From Planococcus koreensis (lineage in GTDB: Bacteria; Bacillota; Bacilli; Bacillales_A; Planococcaceae): a DNA stretch of 64,000 nt. Shown here piece by piece: positions 1 through 13,735 of the stretch; positions within the stretch are counted from its first letter, which is position 1; each line of letters starts with the position of its first letter. The notes beneath the pieces are model-generated. The model ran no database searches, was not told the DNA's origin, and saw only the letters and a list, made by a program, of their open reading frames with translations. A program made the position numbers and the translations under genes. Location of the stretch: contig NZ_RQII01000048.1 of NCBI RefSeq assembly GCF_004761975.1, positions 1 to 64,000 on the forward strand, written 5' to 3'.

Positions 1-793
<793 letters not shown>

Positions 794-811
794 GATTGGA
801 GAGAATTGACT

Positions 812-2101
812 GTGACTGAAGCAATATTGGATGTACAAGACAAACCGAAAACGGCCCAATGGATCTCCTTGAGCCTGCAGCATATGTTCGCTATGTTCGG
901 AGCGACAATCCTGGTTCCGAAACTCGTAGGCCTGAGCCCGGCGATCGCACTTTTGACAAGCGGCATCGCAACCATCATCTTCATCCTCATCACCCAGTTT
1001 AAAGTGCCGGCTTATCTTGGCTCATCATTCGCGTTTATCGTGCCGATAACAATCGCGACGGAAACCGGGGGCATCGGATCAGCCATGATCGGCGCCATGT
1101 TCGTCTCGGTGGTGTACGCTTTGACCGCGCTGCTCATTTGGAAGACCGGCTACCGCTGGCTCATGGACCTGCTGCCGCCGATTGTCGTCGGCCCTGTCAT
1201 TATCGTCATCGGGTTAGCCTTATCGGGCACTGCGGTTGGAATGGCAATGAACATCCCGACAGCGGATGGCGGCTCCGCATACAGCATGCTGCATTTCTCA
1301 GCGGCGCTGGTGACATTGGCCACAGCGATTATCTGCAATCTTTATTTCAAAAACATTATCAGCTTGATGCCGATTCTGATCGGCATCATCGTCGGCTACG
1401 CATATTCAGCGGCCATCGGCATCATCGACTATACGGTGATCGGCCAAGCGAGCTGGTTCCAGGTACCAGACTTCCTGTTGCCTGGCATCGATTACAGCTT
1501 CACGGTAACACCGACATTGCTGTTCATCATGGTGCCAATTGCCATTGTCACGATTTCAGAACACATCGGACACCAGCTCGTTCTTGGGAAAATCGTCAAA
1601 CGCAATTACATAAAAGACCCGGGGCTTCACCGCTCGATCCTTGGTGACGGACTTGGAACGCTTGTGTCTTCATTGGTCGGCGGACCGCCGAAAACCACGT
1701 ACGGCGAAAACATCGGCGTCTTGGCTATCACAAGGGTCTACAGCATCTACGTCATCATTGGCGCTGCCGTGTTCGCCATTCTCTTCTCCTTCTTCGGCAA
1801 ACTGATGGCGGCAATCGAAACGATTCCAGCCGCAGTGCTTGGCGGGATTTCCATCCTGCTGTTCGGCATCATCGCTTCATCGGGCTTGCGCATGCTGGTC
1901 GACAATAAAATCGACTTCGGCGAAAAACGGAATTTGGTCATCTCGTCAGTCATCCTGGTCATCGGGATCGGCGGAGCGAAAATCGAGTTCAGTGAAACGT
2001 TCTCGATCGAAGGAATGGCGCTCGCTGCAATCATCGGCGTCTTGCTGAATTTGATCTTGCCGGGGCGCGTCAAACAAGAAATCGATTTTGAATCTGAATA
2101 A
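812..2101 (+). CDS. pyrP: Uracil permease, NCS2 family
   Basis: A 429-residue polytopic membrane protein of the NCS2/UraA family that imports uracil for salvage. It is hydrophobic almost throughout, consistent with the 14-helix UraA fold, and keeps family motifs such as QHMFAMFGATILVP near the N-terminus and GGPPKTTYGENIG in the second half. I place the start at GTG 812 because GGAGAG at 798-803 is then about 8 bases upstream; TTG 806 is in frame but too close to that ribosome site. It is the second gene of the pyr operon and is followed by a PyrR-type attenuator, so it should be transcribed with pyrR ahead of that control point. Confidence 0.95.
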   Translation: MTEAILDVQDKPKTAQWISLSLQHMFAMFGATILVPKLVGLSPAIALLTSGIATIIFILITQFKVPAYLGSSFAFIVPITIATETGGIGSAMIGAMFVSVVYALTALLIWKTGYRWLMDLLPPIVVGPVIIVIGLALSGTAVGMAMNIPTADGGSAYSMLHFSAALVTLATAIICNLYFKNIISLMPILIGIIVGYAYSAAIGIIDYTVIGQASWFQVPDFLLPGIDYSFTVTPTLLFIMVPIAIVTISEHIGHQLVLGKIVKRNYIKDPGLHRSILGDGLGTLVSSLVGGPPKTTYGENIGVLAITRVYSIYVIIGAAVFAILFSFFGKLMAAIETIPAAVLGGISILLFGIIASSGLRMLVDNKIDFGEKRNLVISSVILVIGIGGAKIEFSETFSIEGMALAAIIGVLLNLILPGRVKQEIDFESE

Positions 2102-2110
2102 ACACCTTTT

Positions 2111-2207
2111 AATGAATGTCCAGAGAGGCATGGAAAGGGAAGTGGAAAAGGGCACAGACTGCGCTTTTTTCCTCACGCCTTCCTGCTCCTGGGAAGGCGT
2201 TTTTTTT
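2111..2207 (+). promoter_or_regulatory. PyrR-dependent transcription attenuator between pyrP and pyrB
   Basis: Bases 2118-2129 read gtccagagaggc, matching the conserved PyrR RNA-binding loop (UCCAGAGAGGCU type). About 45 bases downstream is an intrinsic terminator: ACGCCTTCC (2175-2183) pairs with GGAAGGCGT (2192-2200) and runs into eight T's. By analogy with B. subtilis, PyrR bound with UMP stabilises the upstream loop and lets the terminator form, so pyrB onward is off when pyrimidines are plentiful. I did not fold the antiterminator. Confidence 0.88.
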
Positions 2208-2227
2208 AACCAAAGGAGTGGAATGAT

Positions 2228-3097
2228 GTGCCGAATGTATTGAGCATGGACAATATGGACAACGCAGTAATCATGGCTTTGCTGAAGCGGGCGGATGAAT
2301 TCGAAAAAGGGGCGCGGAGCGTGCAAGCAGGTACGGCGGTCAATTTGTTTTTTGAGCCGAGCACCCGGACGAAGATGAGCTTTGAGATGGCTGAACACAA
2401 GCTGGGCATGACCGTGCTGCCTTTTGAAACAGCAGCTTCCAGCATCCTGAAAGGCGAAACCTTATACGACACGGTGAAGACGCTCGAAGCGATCGGCGTC
2501 GACGCGGTCGTCATCCGGCACGAAGAAGAAGCCTATTACGAAGAGCTGGTGGGCTGCAGCGTTGCGGTCATCAACGGCGGGGACGGTTCGGGGCAGCATC
2601 CGACGCAGTCATTGCTGGACTTGCTGACGATTCACCAGGAATTCGGCCGCATCGAAGGCATCCACGTTACAATTGTCGGGGATATCGCCCATAGCCGCGT
2701 AGCCAAATCGAATGCTTCTGCGCTTGAAAAGCTGGGTGCAAAAGTGTCCTTTATCTGCCCGGAAGAATGGAGCGGAGATTACCAGACCTCTGAAAAACTC
2801 GACGATTTCATCAGCGACACAGACGTCGTCATGATGCTGCGCGTCCAGCACGAACGGCATGCCGTTTCAGCTTTGTTTTCAAAAGAAGATTACCATGAGA
2901 AATACGGCTTGACCTTGGAACGGGAACGGAAAATGAAAGATTCGGCGATCATCATGCACCCGGCGCCGATCAACCGCGGCGTCGAGATTGCAGACAGCCT
3001 GGTGGAATGCGAACGTTCACGGATTTTCAAACAAATGGCCAATGGCGTTTATGTCCGGATGGCCGTGCTTGAATACGCAATGAAAGGGAGAGATTGA
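2228..3097 (+). CDS. pyrB: Aspartate carbamoyltransferase catalytic subunit
   Basis: Makes N-carbamoyl-L-aspartate from carbamoyl phosphate and aspartate in the cytoplasm. The 289-residue protein has the carbamoyl-phosphate loop FFEPSTRTK at 41-49, the [11 protein letters not shown] segment, and HPAPINRG near 242-249. It is slightly shorter than the B. subtilis enzyme (304), mainly at the C-terminus. Start is GTG 2228, with AAAGGAGTGG about 8 bases before it; an ATG two bases upstream is out of frame. No pyrI regulatory subunit is present, as usual in Firmicutes. It is the first gene after the attenuator. Confidence 0.96.
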   Translation: MPNVLSMDNMDNAVIMALLKRADEFEKGARSVQAGTAVNLFFEPSTRTKMSFEMAEHKLGMTVLPFETAASSILKGETLYDTVKTLEAIGVDAVVIRHEEEAYYEELVGCSVAVINGGDGSGQHPTQSLLDLLTIHQEFGRIEGIHVTIVGDIAHSRVAKSNASALEKLGAKVSFICPEEWSGDYQTSEKLDDFISDTDVVMMLRVQHERHAVSALFSKEDYHEKYGLTLERERKMKDSAIIMHPAPINRGVEIADSLVECERSRIFKQMANGVYVRMAVLEYAMKGRD

Positions 3098-3099
3098 GA

Positions 3100-4380
3100 A
3101 TGGATTTATTCATCAAAAACGTAAACATGCTGACAGAAGGCGAAATGGCTTTAACGAATATAAGGGTGGCGGACGGCAAAATCGCTGAAATCGGAAGCGG
3201 ATTGGCTTCGCAAGGGGAAACAGAAATAGACGGCAATGGCCGGATGATCGCACCAGGGTTTGTAGACGTTCATGTGCATTTGCGTGAACCGGGCGGCGAA
3301 GGGAAAGAAACAATCGAAACCGGCACACATTCAGCGGCAAAAGGCGGATACACGACGATCTGCGCCATGCCGAATACACGGCCTGTGCCGGACACGAAAG
3401 ATAACCTTCAGCTCGTCAATAACTTGATCGAGAAAAATGCGCTTATCCGGGTTTTGCCGTACGCTTCGATCACGATCCGCGAAGCAGGGAAAGAACGCAC
3501 GAACTTGACTGAACTGAAAGAAAACGGCGCGTTCGCGTTTACGGATGACGGCGTCGGAATCCAGCAGGCGGGCATGATGTTTGAGACGATGCAGGATGCA
3601 GCAAAAATCGGCATGACGGTTGTCGCGCATTGCGAAGACAATAGCCTGATCTACGACGGCGTTATGCACGACGGCAAACGCAGCAAGGAATTGGGGCTGA
3701 AGGGCATTCCGTCGGTTGCGGAATCGGTCCACATCGCACGCGACATCCTTCTTGCTGAAGCGGCCGGCGCACATTACCACGTCTGCCACGTGTCGACGAA
3801 GGAATCGGTGCGCATCATCCGCAATGCAAAGCGCGCAGGCGTCCATGTGACGACCGAAGTATGCCCGCACCACTTGCTGCTCAGCGAAGATGACATCCCG
3901 GGAGATGACGCCAACTGGAAAATGAATCCGCCGCTGCGGGCCAAGGAAGATGTCGAGGCGCTGCACGAAGGATTGCTTGACGGCACAATCGACTTTATCG
4001 TAACGGACCATGCGCCGCATACGCTGGAAGAAAAGTCGAACGGCATGGAAAAAGCGCCGTTTGGCATCGTCGGCTTAGAAACGGCGTTTCCGCTGCTGTA
4101 CACGCATTACGTCGAAACCGGCAAATGGACGCTCCAGCAGCTGATTGACTGGATGACGAAAAAACCATGTGAAACATTCGGCTTGCCGTACGGAAAAATT
4201 GAAGAAGGGCAAAGCGCCGACTTGGTGCTGCTGGATCTTGAGAAAGAACAGCCAATCGACGTAAATGCCTTTTTATCGAAAGGAAAGAATACGCCATTCG
4301 GCGGCTGGGCATGCAAAGGCTGGCCGGTCATGACAATATTCGAAGGACAAATCGCTTGGCAGGAGGAAAAAAACCTATGA
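3100..4380 (+). CDS. pyrC: Dihydroorotase (class I)
   Basis: Zinc amidohydrolase that cyclises carbamoyl-aspartate to dihydroorotate. The 426-residue protein shows the metal-site motif [10 protein letters not shown] (His58, His60), Asp149-Asp150 in TDDGVG, His177 in VAHCED, His230 in CHVS and Asp303 in TDHAPH, the expected class I pattern. The ATG at 3100 follows the pyrB stop by two bases and has AAAGGGAGAG upstream. Its stop overlaps the carA start (ATGA), which suggests translational coupling. Confidence 0.97.
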   Translation: MDLFIKNVNMLTEGEMALTNIRVADGKIAEIGSGLASQGETEIDGNGRMIAPGFVDVHVHLREPGGEGKETIETGTHSAAKGGYTTICAMPNTRPVPDTKDNLQLVNNLIEKNALIRVLPYASITIREAGKERTNLTELKENGAFAFTDDGVGIQQAGMMFETMQDAAKIGMTVVAHCEDNSLIYDGVMHDGKRSKELGLKGIPSVAESVHIARDILLAEAAGAHYHVCHVSTKESVRIIRNAKRAGVHVTTEVCPHHLLLSEDDIPGDDANWKMNPPLRAKEDVEALHEGLLDGTIDFIVTDHAPHTLEEKSNGMEKAPFGIVGLETAFPLLYTHYVETGKWTLQQLIDWMTKKPCETFGLPYGKIEEGQSADLVLLDLEKEQPIDVNAFLSKGKNTPFGGWACKGWPVMTIFEGQIAWQEEKNL

Positions 4381-5471
4381 AACGTTATTTGATCTTAGAA
4401 GACGGAACGGTGTTTGAAGGGGAAGCGTTCGGCGGCAAAGAAGCATCGGTCGGGGAAGTGGTGTTCAATACGAGCATGACGGGCTATCAGGAAATTTTGT
4501 CGGATCCTTCTTATTGCGGCCAAATCGTCACGATGACTTATCCGTTGATCGGCAATTACGGCATCAACAGTGATGATTTCGAATCGATCGAGCCAGCAGT
4601 CAAAGGCATGGTGGTGCGCGAAGTGGCGGATTTCCCGTCAAACTTCCGCTGCAATTCGACTTTAAATGAGTTGTTCGAGCGCAAAGGCATACCGGGAATC
4701 GCCGGAATCGACACGCGCAAACTGACGCGCCTGATTCGTTCGAAAGGATCGATCAAGGGTGTGTTAACTGCAGCGGATGAAGAAGTGAACGTCAGTGACG
4801 TGGTGGAAAAACTGCAGCAAACCGTTTTGCCGCATGATCAAGTGGCGCAAGTTTCAACGGCTCGCCCTTACCCAAGCCCGGGGCGCGGCAAGCGCGTCGT
4901 GCTCATCGATTACGGCATGAAGCACGGCATCCTGCGGGAACTGAACAACCGTGATTGCGACGTCATCGTCGTACCTTACAATACGCCATCGAAGGAAATC
5001 ATGGCGTGGGGGCCGGACGGCGTCATGCTGTCAAACGGGCCGGGAGATCCGAAAGACGTTCCGGAATGTGTGGAAGTGGTCGGCGAATTGATTGGTCAGG
5101 TGCCGATTTTCGGAATCTGCTTGGGCCATCAGCTGTTTGCCCGCGCTTGCGGAGCGGATACGTTTAAATTGAAATTCGGCCACCGCGGAGGCAACCATCC
5201 GGTCAAGGACTTGACGACCGGCAAAGTGGAAATCACTTCACAGAACCACGGCTACGCGGTTGATGAAGATACGCTGCAGGGCACGCGCCTGAAAGTGACG
5301 CATAGCGCGCTGAACGACGGCACCAATGAAGGGCTGGCGCATTTGGATTACCCGGCATTCACTGTGCAATACCATCCGGAGTCCTCGCCAGGACCGGAAG
5401 ATTCGAATTACCTGTTTGACCGTTTTATCGAACTGATGAGCGCAAACCGAAAGGAGCAGCAATATGCCTAA
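4377..5471 (+). CDS. carA: Carbamoyl-phosphate synthase small (glutaminase) subunit
   Basis: Hydrolyses glutamine and passes ammonia to CarB. The 364 residues comprise the N-terminal CPSase_sm domain and a class I glutamine amidotransferase domain with nucleophile Cys248 (GICLGHQLF) and His333/Glu335 (YHPESSPG). It starts within the pyrC stop (ATGA, AGGAGGAAAA before it), and its last eight bases, ATGCCTAA, contain the carB start. Placement inside the pyr operon and distance from any arg genes make this the pyrimidine-specific synthase. Confidence 0.97.
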   Translation: MKRYLILEDGTVFEGEAFGGKEASVGEVVFNTSMTGYQEILSDPSYCGQIVTMTYPLIGNYGINSDDFESIEPAVKGMVVREVADFPSNFRCNSTLNELFERKGIPGIAGIDTRKLTRLIRSKGSIKGVLTAADEEVNVSDVVEKLQQTVLPHDQVAQVSTARPYPSPGRGKRVVLIDYGMKHGILRELNNRDCDVIVVPYNTPSKEIMAWGPDGVMLSNGPGDPKDVPECVEVVGELIGQVPIFGICLGHQLFARACGADTFKLKFGHRGGNHPVKDLTTGKVEITSQNHGYAVDEDTLQGTRLKVTHSALNDGTNEGLAHLDYPAFTVQYHPESSPGPEDSNYLFDRFIELMSANRKEQQYA

Positions 5472-8400
5472 AAGACAAGATATCAAAAGCATTCTGGTGA
5501 TCGGATCGGGGCCGATCGTCATCGGACAAGCAGCAGAATTCGATTACGCAGGTACTCAAGCCTGTTTAGCATTGAAAGAAGAAGGCTACCGGGTCATCCT
5601 GATCAACTCCAATCCGGCGACGATCATGACCGATACGGAAATTGCAGACAAAGTGTACATTGAACCGATCACGCTTGAATTTGTCAGCCGCATTTTGCGC
5701 AAAGAACGGCCGGACGCTTTGCTGCCGACATTGGGCGGGCAAACAGGCCTGAACATGGCAATCGAGCTGGACGAGTCGGGCATTCTTGAAGAGCTGGAAA
5801 TCGAAATTCTGGGTACGAAACTGGAAGCAATCCATAAAGCGGAAGACCGCGACTTGTTCCGCACCTTGATGAACGAACTGGGCGAACCGGTTCCGGATTC
5901 TGACATCATCCACAACATGGCAGAAGCGAAAACATTTGTTGAGCGAATCGGCTATCCGGTAATTGTACGCCCAGCATTTACGCTGGGCGGCACTGGTGGA
6001 GGCATTTGCCACAATGATGAAGATTTACAGGAAATCGTTACTAGCGGCTTGAAATACAGCCCGGTCACGCAATGCCTGCTTGAAAAATCGATTGCCGGCT
6101 TTAAGGAAATTGAATATGAAGTGATGCGCGACGCCAACGATACTGCGATCGTCGTGTGCAATATGGAAAACATCGATCCGGTCGGCATCCACACAGGCGA
6201 CTCGATCGTTGTCGCACCGAGCCAGACCCTGTCGGACCGGGAATACCAGATGCTCCGCAATGTGTCGCTTAAAATCATCCGGGCGCTGAAAATCGAAGGC
6301 GGCTGCAACGTGCAGCTCGCGCTCGATCCGGACAGCTTCAATTACTACATCATCGAAGTGAATCCGCGGGTCAGCCGTTCGTCTGCCTTGGCTTCAAAAG
6401 CGACAGGCTACCCGATTGCGAAGCTTGCGGCAAAAATCGCCGTCGGGTTGACGCTGGATGAAATGATGAACCCGGTGACGGGCCGCACATATGCCGCTTT
6501 CGAACCGGCACTCGACTATGTGGTCGCTAAAATTCCGCGCTGGCCGTTTGATAAATTCGAATCGGCAAAACGCAACCTCGGCACGCAAATGAAAGCGACT
6601 GGCGAAGTTATGGCGATGGGCCGCACGTTTGAAGAAGCGATCATGAAAGCTGTTCGCTCGCTGGAAACAGGCCAGTTCCACTTGGCATTGAAGAACGGCG
6701 ACGGCATGAGCGACGAATGGATCGAGAAGCGCATCCGGCGCGCCGGCGATGAGCGCTTGTTCTTTATCGGTGAAGCATTGCGCCGCGGTGTGACGATTGA
6801 AGCAATCCACGATTGGAGCCAAATTGATTTATTCTTCCTGAAGAAGTTCGAGAACCTCGTCCGCTATGAGGAAGTATTGAAAGGCAATCCATTCGATTTT
6901 GCGACTGCGAAAAAAGCGAAACGCATGGGCTTTGCAGACAAGACGATCGCGATGCTGTGGGAAACTTCCGCTGAAAGAGTCTATGAATGGCGCAAAGAGC
7001 AAGGCTTGATGCCTGTCTACAAAATGGTCGATACGTGCGCCGCTGAATTTGAATCCGAAACGCCTTATTTCTACGGCACCTACGAAGACGAAAACGAATC
7101 GGTGAAAACGGACAAGGAAAGCATCATCGTCCTCGGTTCCGGCCCGATCCGCATCGGCCAAGGGGTCGAATTCGATTACGCCACCGTCCATTCGGTCTGG
7201 GCGATTAAAGAAGCGGGTTATGAAGCCATCATCATCAACAGCAACCCGGAAACCGTCTCGACCGATTTCTCGATCTCCGATAAATTGTATTTCGAGCCGT
7301 TGACGGTCGAAGATGTCATGCACATCATTGAAATCGAACAGCCGAAAGGCGTCGTCGTCCAATTCGGCGGGCAAACCGCTATCAACTTGGCTGAAAAGCT
7401 TGAACAGCACGGCGTGCAGATTCTCGGAACGTCTCTTGAAGATCTGGACCGTGCTGAAAACCGCAATAAATTTGAAGCAGCGCTGCACGAAATCGGCATT
7501 CCGCAGCCCTTGGGCAAAACCGCGGTATCTGCGCAGGAAGCCGTCATCATTGCCGGCGACATCGGCTACCCGGTACTTGTCCGACCGTCATACGTCCTGG
7601 GCGGGCGCGCGATGGAAATCGTCTACAACGAAGCGGATTTGCGCCATTACATGGAGCATGCCGTTGAAGCGAGCCCGGAACATCCGGTCTTGGTCGACCG
7701 CTACTTGACGGGGATTGAAATCGAAGTAGATGCTATATCAGACGGTGAAAACGTCTTGATTCCCGGCATCATGGAACACATCGAACGCGCGGGCGTCCAT
7801 TCCGGCGACTCGATCGCGGTTTATCCGACGCAGAACATTTCGGATGAATTGCTCGACACATTGGTCGATTATACGACGCGCCTGGCGAAAGGCTTGAACA
7901 TTGTCGGCTTGCTGAACATCCAATATGTCATCTCGAACGGTGAGATCTTCGTCATCGAAGTGAATCCGCGCTCGAGCCGGACGGTGCCGTTCATGAGCAA
8001 GATCACCGCCATTCCGATGGCGAACATTGCCATGAAAGCGATACTCGGCCAGTCGATTGTCAGCCAAGGCTATAAGCCGGGGCTCGCACCATTGTCGAAA
8101 GGCGTTTACGTCAAAGTGCCGGTATTCTCGTTCGCGAAATTGCGCCGCGTCGACATTACGCTCGGACCGGAAATGAAATCGACCGGGGAAGTCATGGGCA
8201 AAGACGCAACGCTCGAAAAAGCGCTGTACAAAGGGCTAGTCGCAGCAGGCATGGAAATCAAAGACCACGGCACCGTATTGATGACAGTTTCCGATAAAGA
8301 CAAAGAAGAGGCGGTTGGCCTGGCGAAACGCTTCACGGCGATCGGCTACCAGATCATGGCGACAGAAGGAACAGCGAAAACGCTTGAAGAAGCCGGCATC

Positions 8401-8648
8401 CGCGTCAAGGAAATCGGCAAAATCGGCGAACAAGGCGCGACTTTGGTCGATGCGATCCAAAACGGCCGCGCACAGCTCGTCATCAACACCTTGACGAGAG
8501 GCAAGCAGCCGGAACGCGACGGCTTCCGCATTCGCCGCGAATCCGTGGAAAACGGCGTGCCTTGCCTGACGTCGCTTGATACCGCACGCGCGATGCTCGG
8601 CGTCATCGAATCGATGACATTCTCAGCTGAAGAAATGGGGGCAGGTGT

Positions 8649-8652
<4 letters not shown>
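5464..8652 (+). CDS. carB: Carbamoyl-phosphate synthase large subunit
   Basis: The 1,062-residue synthetase makes carbamoyl phosphate from bicarbonate, ammonia and two ATP. The two homologous halves are visible: each starts with a GSGPI.IGQ..EFDYA motif (near residues 13 and 555), followed by an ATP-grasp domain ending in IEVNPR.SRS / [10 protein letters not shown]. The last about 130 residues form the MGS-like allosteric domain. It is slightly shorter than the B. subtilis protein. It overlaps carA by eight bases and pyrK by four, in the tight chain typical of this operon. Confidence 0.97.
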
Positions 8653-11008
<2,356 letters not shown>

Positions 11009-11012
<4 letters not shown>

Positions 11013-11638
11013 AACAGCATATCGCGCGGCAATTATTGAGCATCGGGGCGGTCGAATTACGTCCGCACGAACCATTTACCTGGGCGTCAGGCGTTAAATC
11101 GCCGATTTACTGCGATAACCGCCTGACGATGTCCTATCCTTCGGTGCGCAAAGAAATCGCCAAAGGCTTGGCCGGGCTGATCGAAGAATTTTACCCGGAC
11201 TGCCAAGTGGTGGCGGGTACAGCTACAGCGGGCATTCCCCACGCAGCATGGGTCAGCGACTTGCTGGAGCTGCCGATGGTTTACGTGCGCTCGAAAGCGA
11301 AAGAGCACGGCCAAGGCAATATGGTCGAAGGCAAAGTCGAAAAGGGACAAAAAGTGGTCGTCGTGGAAGATTTGATTTCCAAAGGCGGGTCGGTGCTGCA
11401 GGCAGCTGAAGGCTTGAAAGCGGCCGGATTCGACGTGCTCGGCATCGTGGCAATCTTCACGTATGATTTGCCGCAGTCGATCGATGCGATCCGCGAAGCA
11501 GGCTTCACCTTCCATACCTTGACGAATTTCCCAGCGCTTGTGGAAGAAGCGATCGACTCCGGAGCAATCCGCGAAGAAGATTTGCCGATGCTGGCGGATT
11601 GGCACGAAAACTTGAAAGCAGGTACATTGAAGAGCTGA
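11009..11638 (+). CDS. pyrE: Orotate phosphoribosyltransferase
   Basis: Joins orotate to PRPP to make OMP. The 209-residue protein has the PRPP-binding motif [13 protein letters not shown] in the middle and the catalytic loop lysines in [11 protein letters not shown]. It starts at ATG 11009 overlapping the pyrF stop. It is the last gene of the operon; a terminator hairpin begins within its stop region, and no further pyr or cys genes follow, unlike in B. subtilis. Confidence 0.97.
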
Positions 11639-11657
11639 CCCGAGGGTCGGCTTTTTT
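11634..11657 (+). terminator. Intrinsic terminator of the pyr operon
   Basis: GCTGACC (11634-11640) pairs with GGTCGGC (11645-11651, one G-T pair) and is followed by six T's. The stem overlaps the pyrE stop codon. Confidence 0.85.
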
Positions 11658-11955
11658 ATTTGCTTCGGGCGTTGGAAAGTATTTTTGGGGCTCAGAGGAA
11701 ATAGCTGAGCATCGAGGGATAGTAAATGGGTGCTTACAGAAAGTATTTTAAGTATCAGGGAAAGTAAATGAAAATAGTGGAAATAAAATCTTCACTGTTA
11801 CAGCAGGAAGCCATTCTTTTCATTCGCAGCGGCCATGAAATTCTCTTTTACGCCTAGCTAAAGGATAAAATCCATTGCTAATAGCGGATAATTTGCTGAA
11901 ATCCTGCTCTGCTTCTTGTATGATGAAAGCAATATGGAAAAGAAAGGGGATTATT
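11658..11955. other. Gene-free spacer between pyr operon and dsdA
   Basis: About 300 bases with no credible coding frame. The segment contains two copies of gaaagtatttt (from 11675 and 11739), and two copies of agtaaatg (11721, 11762). A TATGAT at 11919-11924 could be the -10 box for dsdA, but I see no matching -35 at normal spacing. Function unknown; it may be a decayed insertion. Confidence 0.4.
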
Positions 11956-13299
11956 ATGGCATTCAACGTGAATGAAATCGAAGGCTGGAAAAAAAGATAC
12001 CCATTATTAAAGGACATTTTAGAGCTTAAGGAAGTTACGTGGCTGAATCCAAATGCACGGGACATGGCGCAAGTGGAAGGGTTGGCCGTGAACCGGCAAG
12101 ACATGGAAAACGCAGAAGCATTGTGGCAGCGATTTGCGCCATTTATTGCGGAAGCCTTTCCAGAGACTGCGGCACAGGGGGGGATCATCGAGTCGCCATT
12201 GAAGCGCGTTGATGGGATGAAAGCACAATTGAATTCACAGTATGGAGCGGAAATCGAAGGCGTACTTTACGTGAAATGTGATAATGATTTGCCGATCGCG
12301 GGCTCAGTAAAAGCACGGGGCGGCATTTACGAAGTGCTGCAGCATGCGGAACAGATGGCTTTGGCTGAGGGCATGATCGACGCTTCGAAGGATTACAGCC
12401 AATTCGCCAGTGAACGGTTTCGGCAATTCTTCAGCGGCTATTCGCTTGGTGTGGGTTCGACAGGAAACCTCGGCTTGAGCATCGGAATAGCCGGAGCGAA
12501 GCTCGGATTCCAGACGACCGTCTACATGTCGGACGATGCGAAACAATGGAAGAAAGATTTATTGCGGGCGAAAGGCGCAACGGTGCGGGAATGCAGCGGT
12601 GATTTCAGCAAAGCGATTTCGGAAGGGCGGGAAGCGACGAAGCAGGACCCAACCGCCTATTTTGTCGATGATGAAAAATCCCGGCATTTATTCCTCGGCT
12701 ATAGCACAGCTGCGGTCCGGCTGAAAACGCAATTGCAGGAACAAGGCATAATTGTCGACAGGGAGCATCCGCTCTTTGTTTATTTGCCATGCGGCGTCGG
12801 CGGAGCTCCTGGCGGCATCGCGTTCGGCTTGAAGCAGGTTTACGGCGATGCAGTCCATTGCTTCTTCGCGGAACCGACCCATTCGCCGGCCGTGCTGATC
12901 GGCTTGTTGACGGGAGAAAAGGAAAAGGTCTGCGTCCAGGATTTCGGCATCGAGAACCGGACAGAAGCCGATGGCCTTGCGGTCGGACGGCCATCAAGTT
13001 TTGCCTCAAGCATCAGCGAACAATTGGTCAGCGGCGCATACACATTGGAAGATGGCGAGCTGTTCAAATTGCTGAAGCTTTTGTCCGACAGCGAAAACAT
13101 GTTCATCGAACCGTCCGCAGCGGCCGGATTCCCGGGGCCGCAGAAAATTCTGTCCACGGGCTACGCAGCAGCAAGAGGCTTGAATATGGCAAATGCCGTA
13201 CATGTCGTGTGGGCAACCGGCGGTTCTCTGGTGCCGCAGGAAGAGCGCGAACATTTTTACCAAAAAGGAACTGATGGGCTGCAGCGAACGTCCCGTTAA
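11956..13299 (+). CDS. dsdA: D-serine ammonia-lyase (D-serine dehydratase)
   Basis: A PLP enzyme that converts D-serine to pyruvate and ammonia, protecting the cell from D-serine or using it as a nutrient. The 447 residues match DsdA length. The PLP lysine is Lys119 in AGSVKARGG, the phosphate-binding loop is GSTGNLG, and the C-terminal region has the DsdA-type WATGGSLVP. The start at ATG 11956 has AAAGGGG eight bases upstream. It stands alone, with no adjacent dsdX permease or dsdC regulator, so its regulation is not evident here. The gene is accessory relative to the B. subtilis order, where cys genes follow pyrE. Confidence 0.93.
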   Translation: MAFNVNEIEGWKKRYPLLKDILELKEVTWLNPNARDMAQVEGLAVNRQDMENAEALWQRFAPFIAEAFPETAAQGGIIESPLKRVDGMKAQLNSQYGAEIEGVLYVKCDNDLPIAGSVKARGGIYEVLQHAEQMALAEGMIDASKDYSQFASERFRQFFSGYSLGVGSTGNLGLSIGIAGAKLGFQTTVYMSDDAKQWKKDLLRAKGATVRECSGDFSKAISEGREATKQDPTAYFVDDEKSRHLFLGYSTAAVRLKTQLQEQGIIVDREHPLFVYLPCGVGGAPGGIAFGLKQVYGDAVHCFFAEPTHSPAVLIGLLTGEKEKVCVQDFGIENRTEADGLAVGRPSSFASSISEQLVSGAYTLEDGELFKLLKLLSDSENMFIEPSAAAGFPGPQKILSTGYAAARGLNMANAVHVVWATGGSLVPQEEREHFYQKGTDGLQRTSR

Positions 13300-13318
13300 A
13301 CAGAAAGGGGATGAGGAG

Positions 13319-13585
13319 ATGGATGGAACATGGTATTTGCCGGTCCTCGCCATGCTCATGTTAGGTGCATATCTTCTATTCAGCAGCCTCGATAAGCGCA
13401 TCAAGGCACTTGAAAAACGCGTCAGTGAACTTGCCGTTGGTACACGGCCGGAAACAGAACTTGCGGTCAATGAAGAGCTGCGCAAATTACTGCATCATGG
13501 AAAAACGATTGAGGCAGTAAGGAAGGCACGTGAAGAATTCGGCATGTCATTGCTTGATGCCAAACGCTATGTCGATAAATTATAA
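13319..13585 (+). CDS. Small membrane-anchored protein with ribosomal L7/L12-like C-terminal domain
   Basis: An 88-residue protein. Residues 5-22 (WYLPVLAMLMLGAYLLF) look like a single membrane helix, followed by a short charged coiled-coil-like stretch (LDKRIKALEKRVSEL). The last about 35 residues (EELRKLLHHGKTIEAV... DAKRYVDKL) resemble the helix-rich C-terminal domain of ribosomal protein L7/L12, in which the G(K)TIEAVKxxRExxGxxLxxAKxxVD pattern is typical. Families with this layout are known but uncharacterised as far as I know. The start ATG 13319 has GATGAGGAG upstream and lies 20 bases after dsdA, so it may be co-transcribed; a terminator follows. Confidence 0.75.
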   Translation: MDGTWYLPVLAMLMLGAYLLFSSLDKRIKALEKRVSELAVGTRPETELAVNEELRKLLHHGKTIEAVRKAREEFGMSLLDAKRYVDKL

Positions 13586-13592
13586 AATGTCG

Positions 13593-13628
13593 AAGGGCTG
13601 GGAGCTGAAAAGCGGACCAGCCTTTTTT
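13593..13628 (+). terminator. Likely intrinsic terminator after the L7/L12-like gene
   Basis: GGGCTGG pairs with CCAGCC around a loop of about 15 bases, followed by six T's (ending near 13628). Confidence 0.65.
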
Positions 13629-13671
13629 CAATGAAATGAATTCAGGAAATTAGAAATTGATTTCCATTTTT

Positions 13672-13699
13672 GGGAACTTTCTTACCTGCCATCCGTATA
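13672..13699 (+). promoter_or_regulatory. Candidate ECF sigma factor promoter for the ABC exporter
   Basis: GGGAAC (13672-13677) is followed after exactly 16 bases by CGTATA (13694-13699). This resembles the sigma-W type pattern TGAAAC-N16-CGTA of B. subtilis, and the transcript would begin about 30 bases before the TTG start. No good sigma-A -35 box sits at the right distance from the TATAGT here. Confidence 0.5.
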
Positions 13700-13735
13700 G
13701 TTCTATGGAAACAAAAAAGTGTGGGAGGTTTTAAT

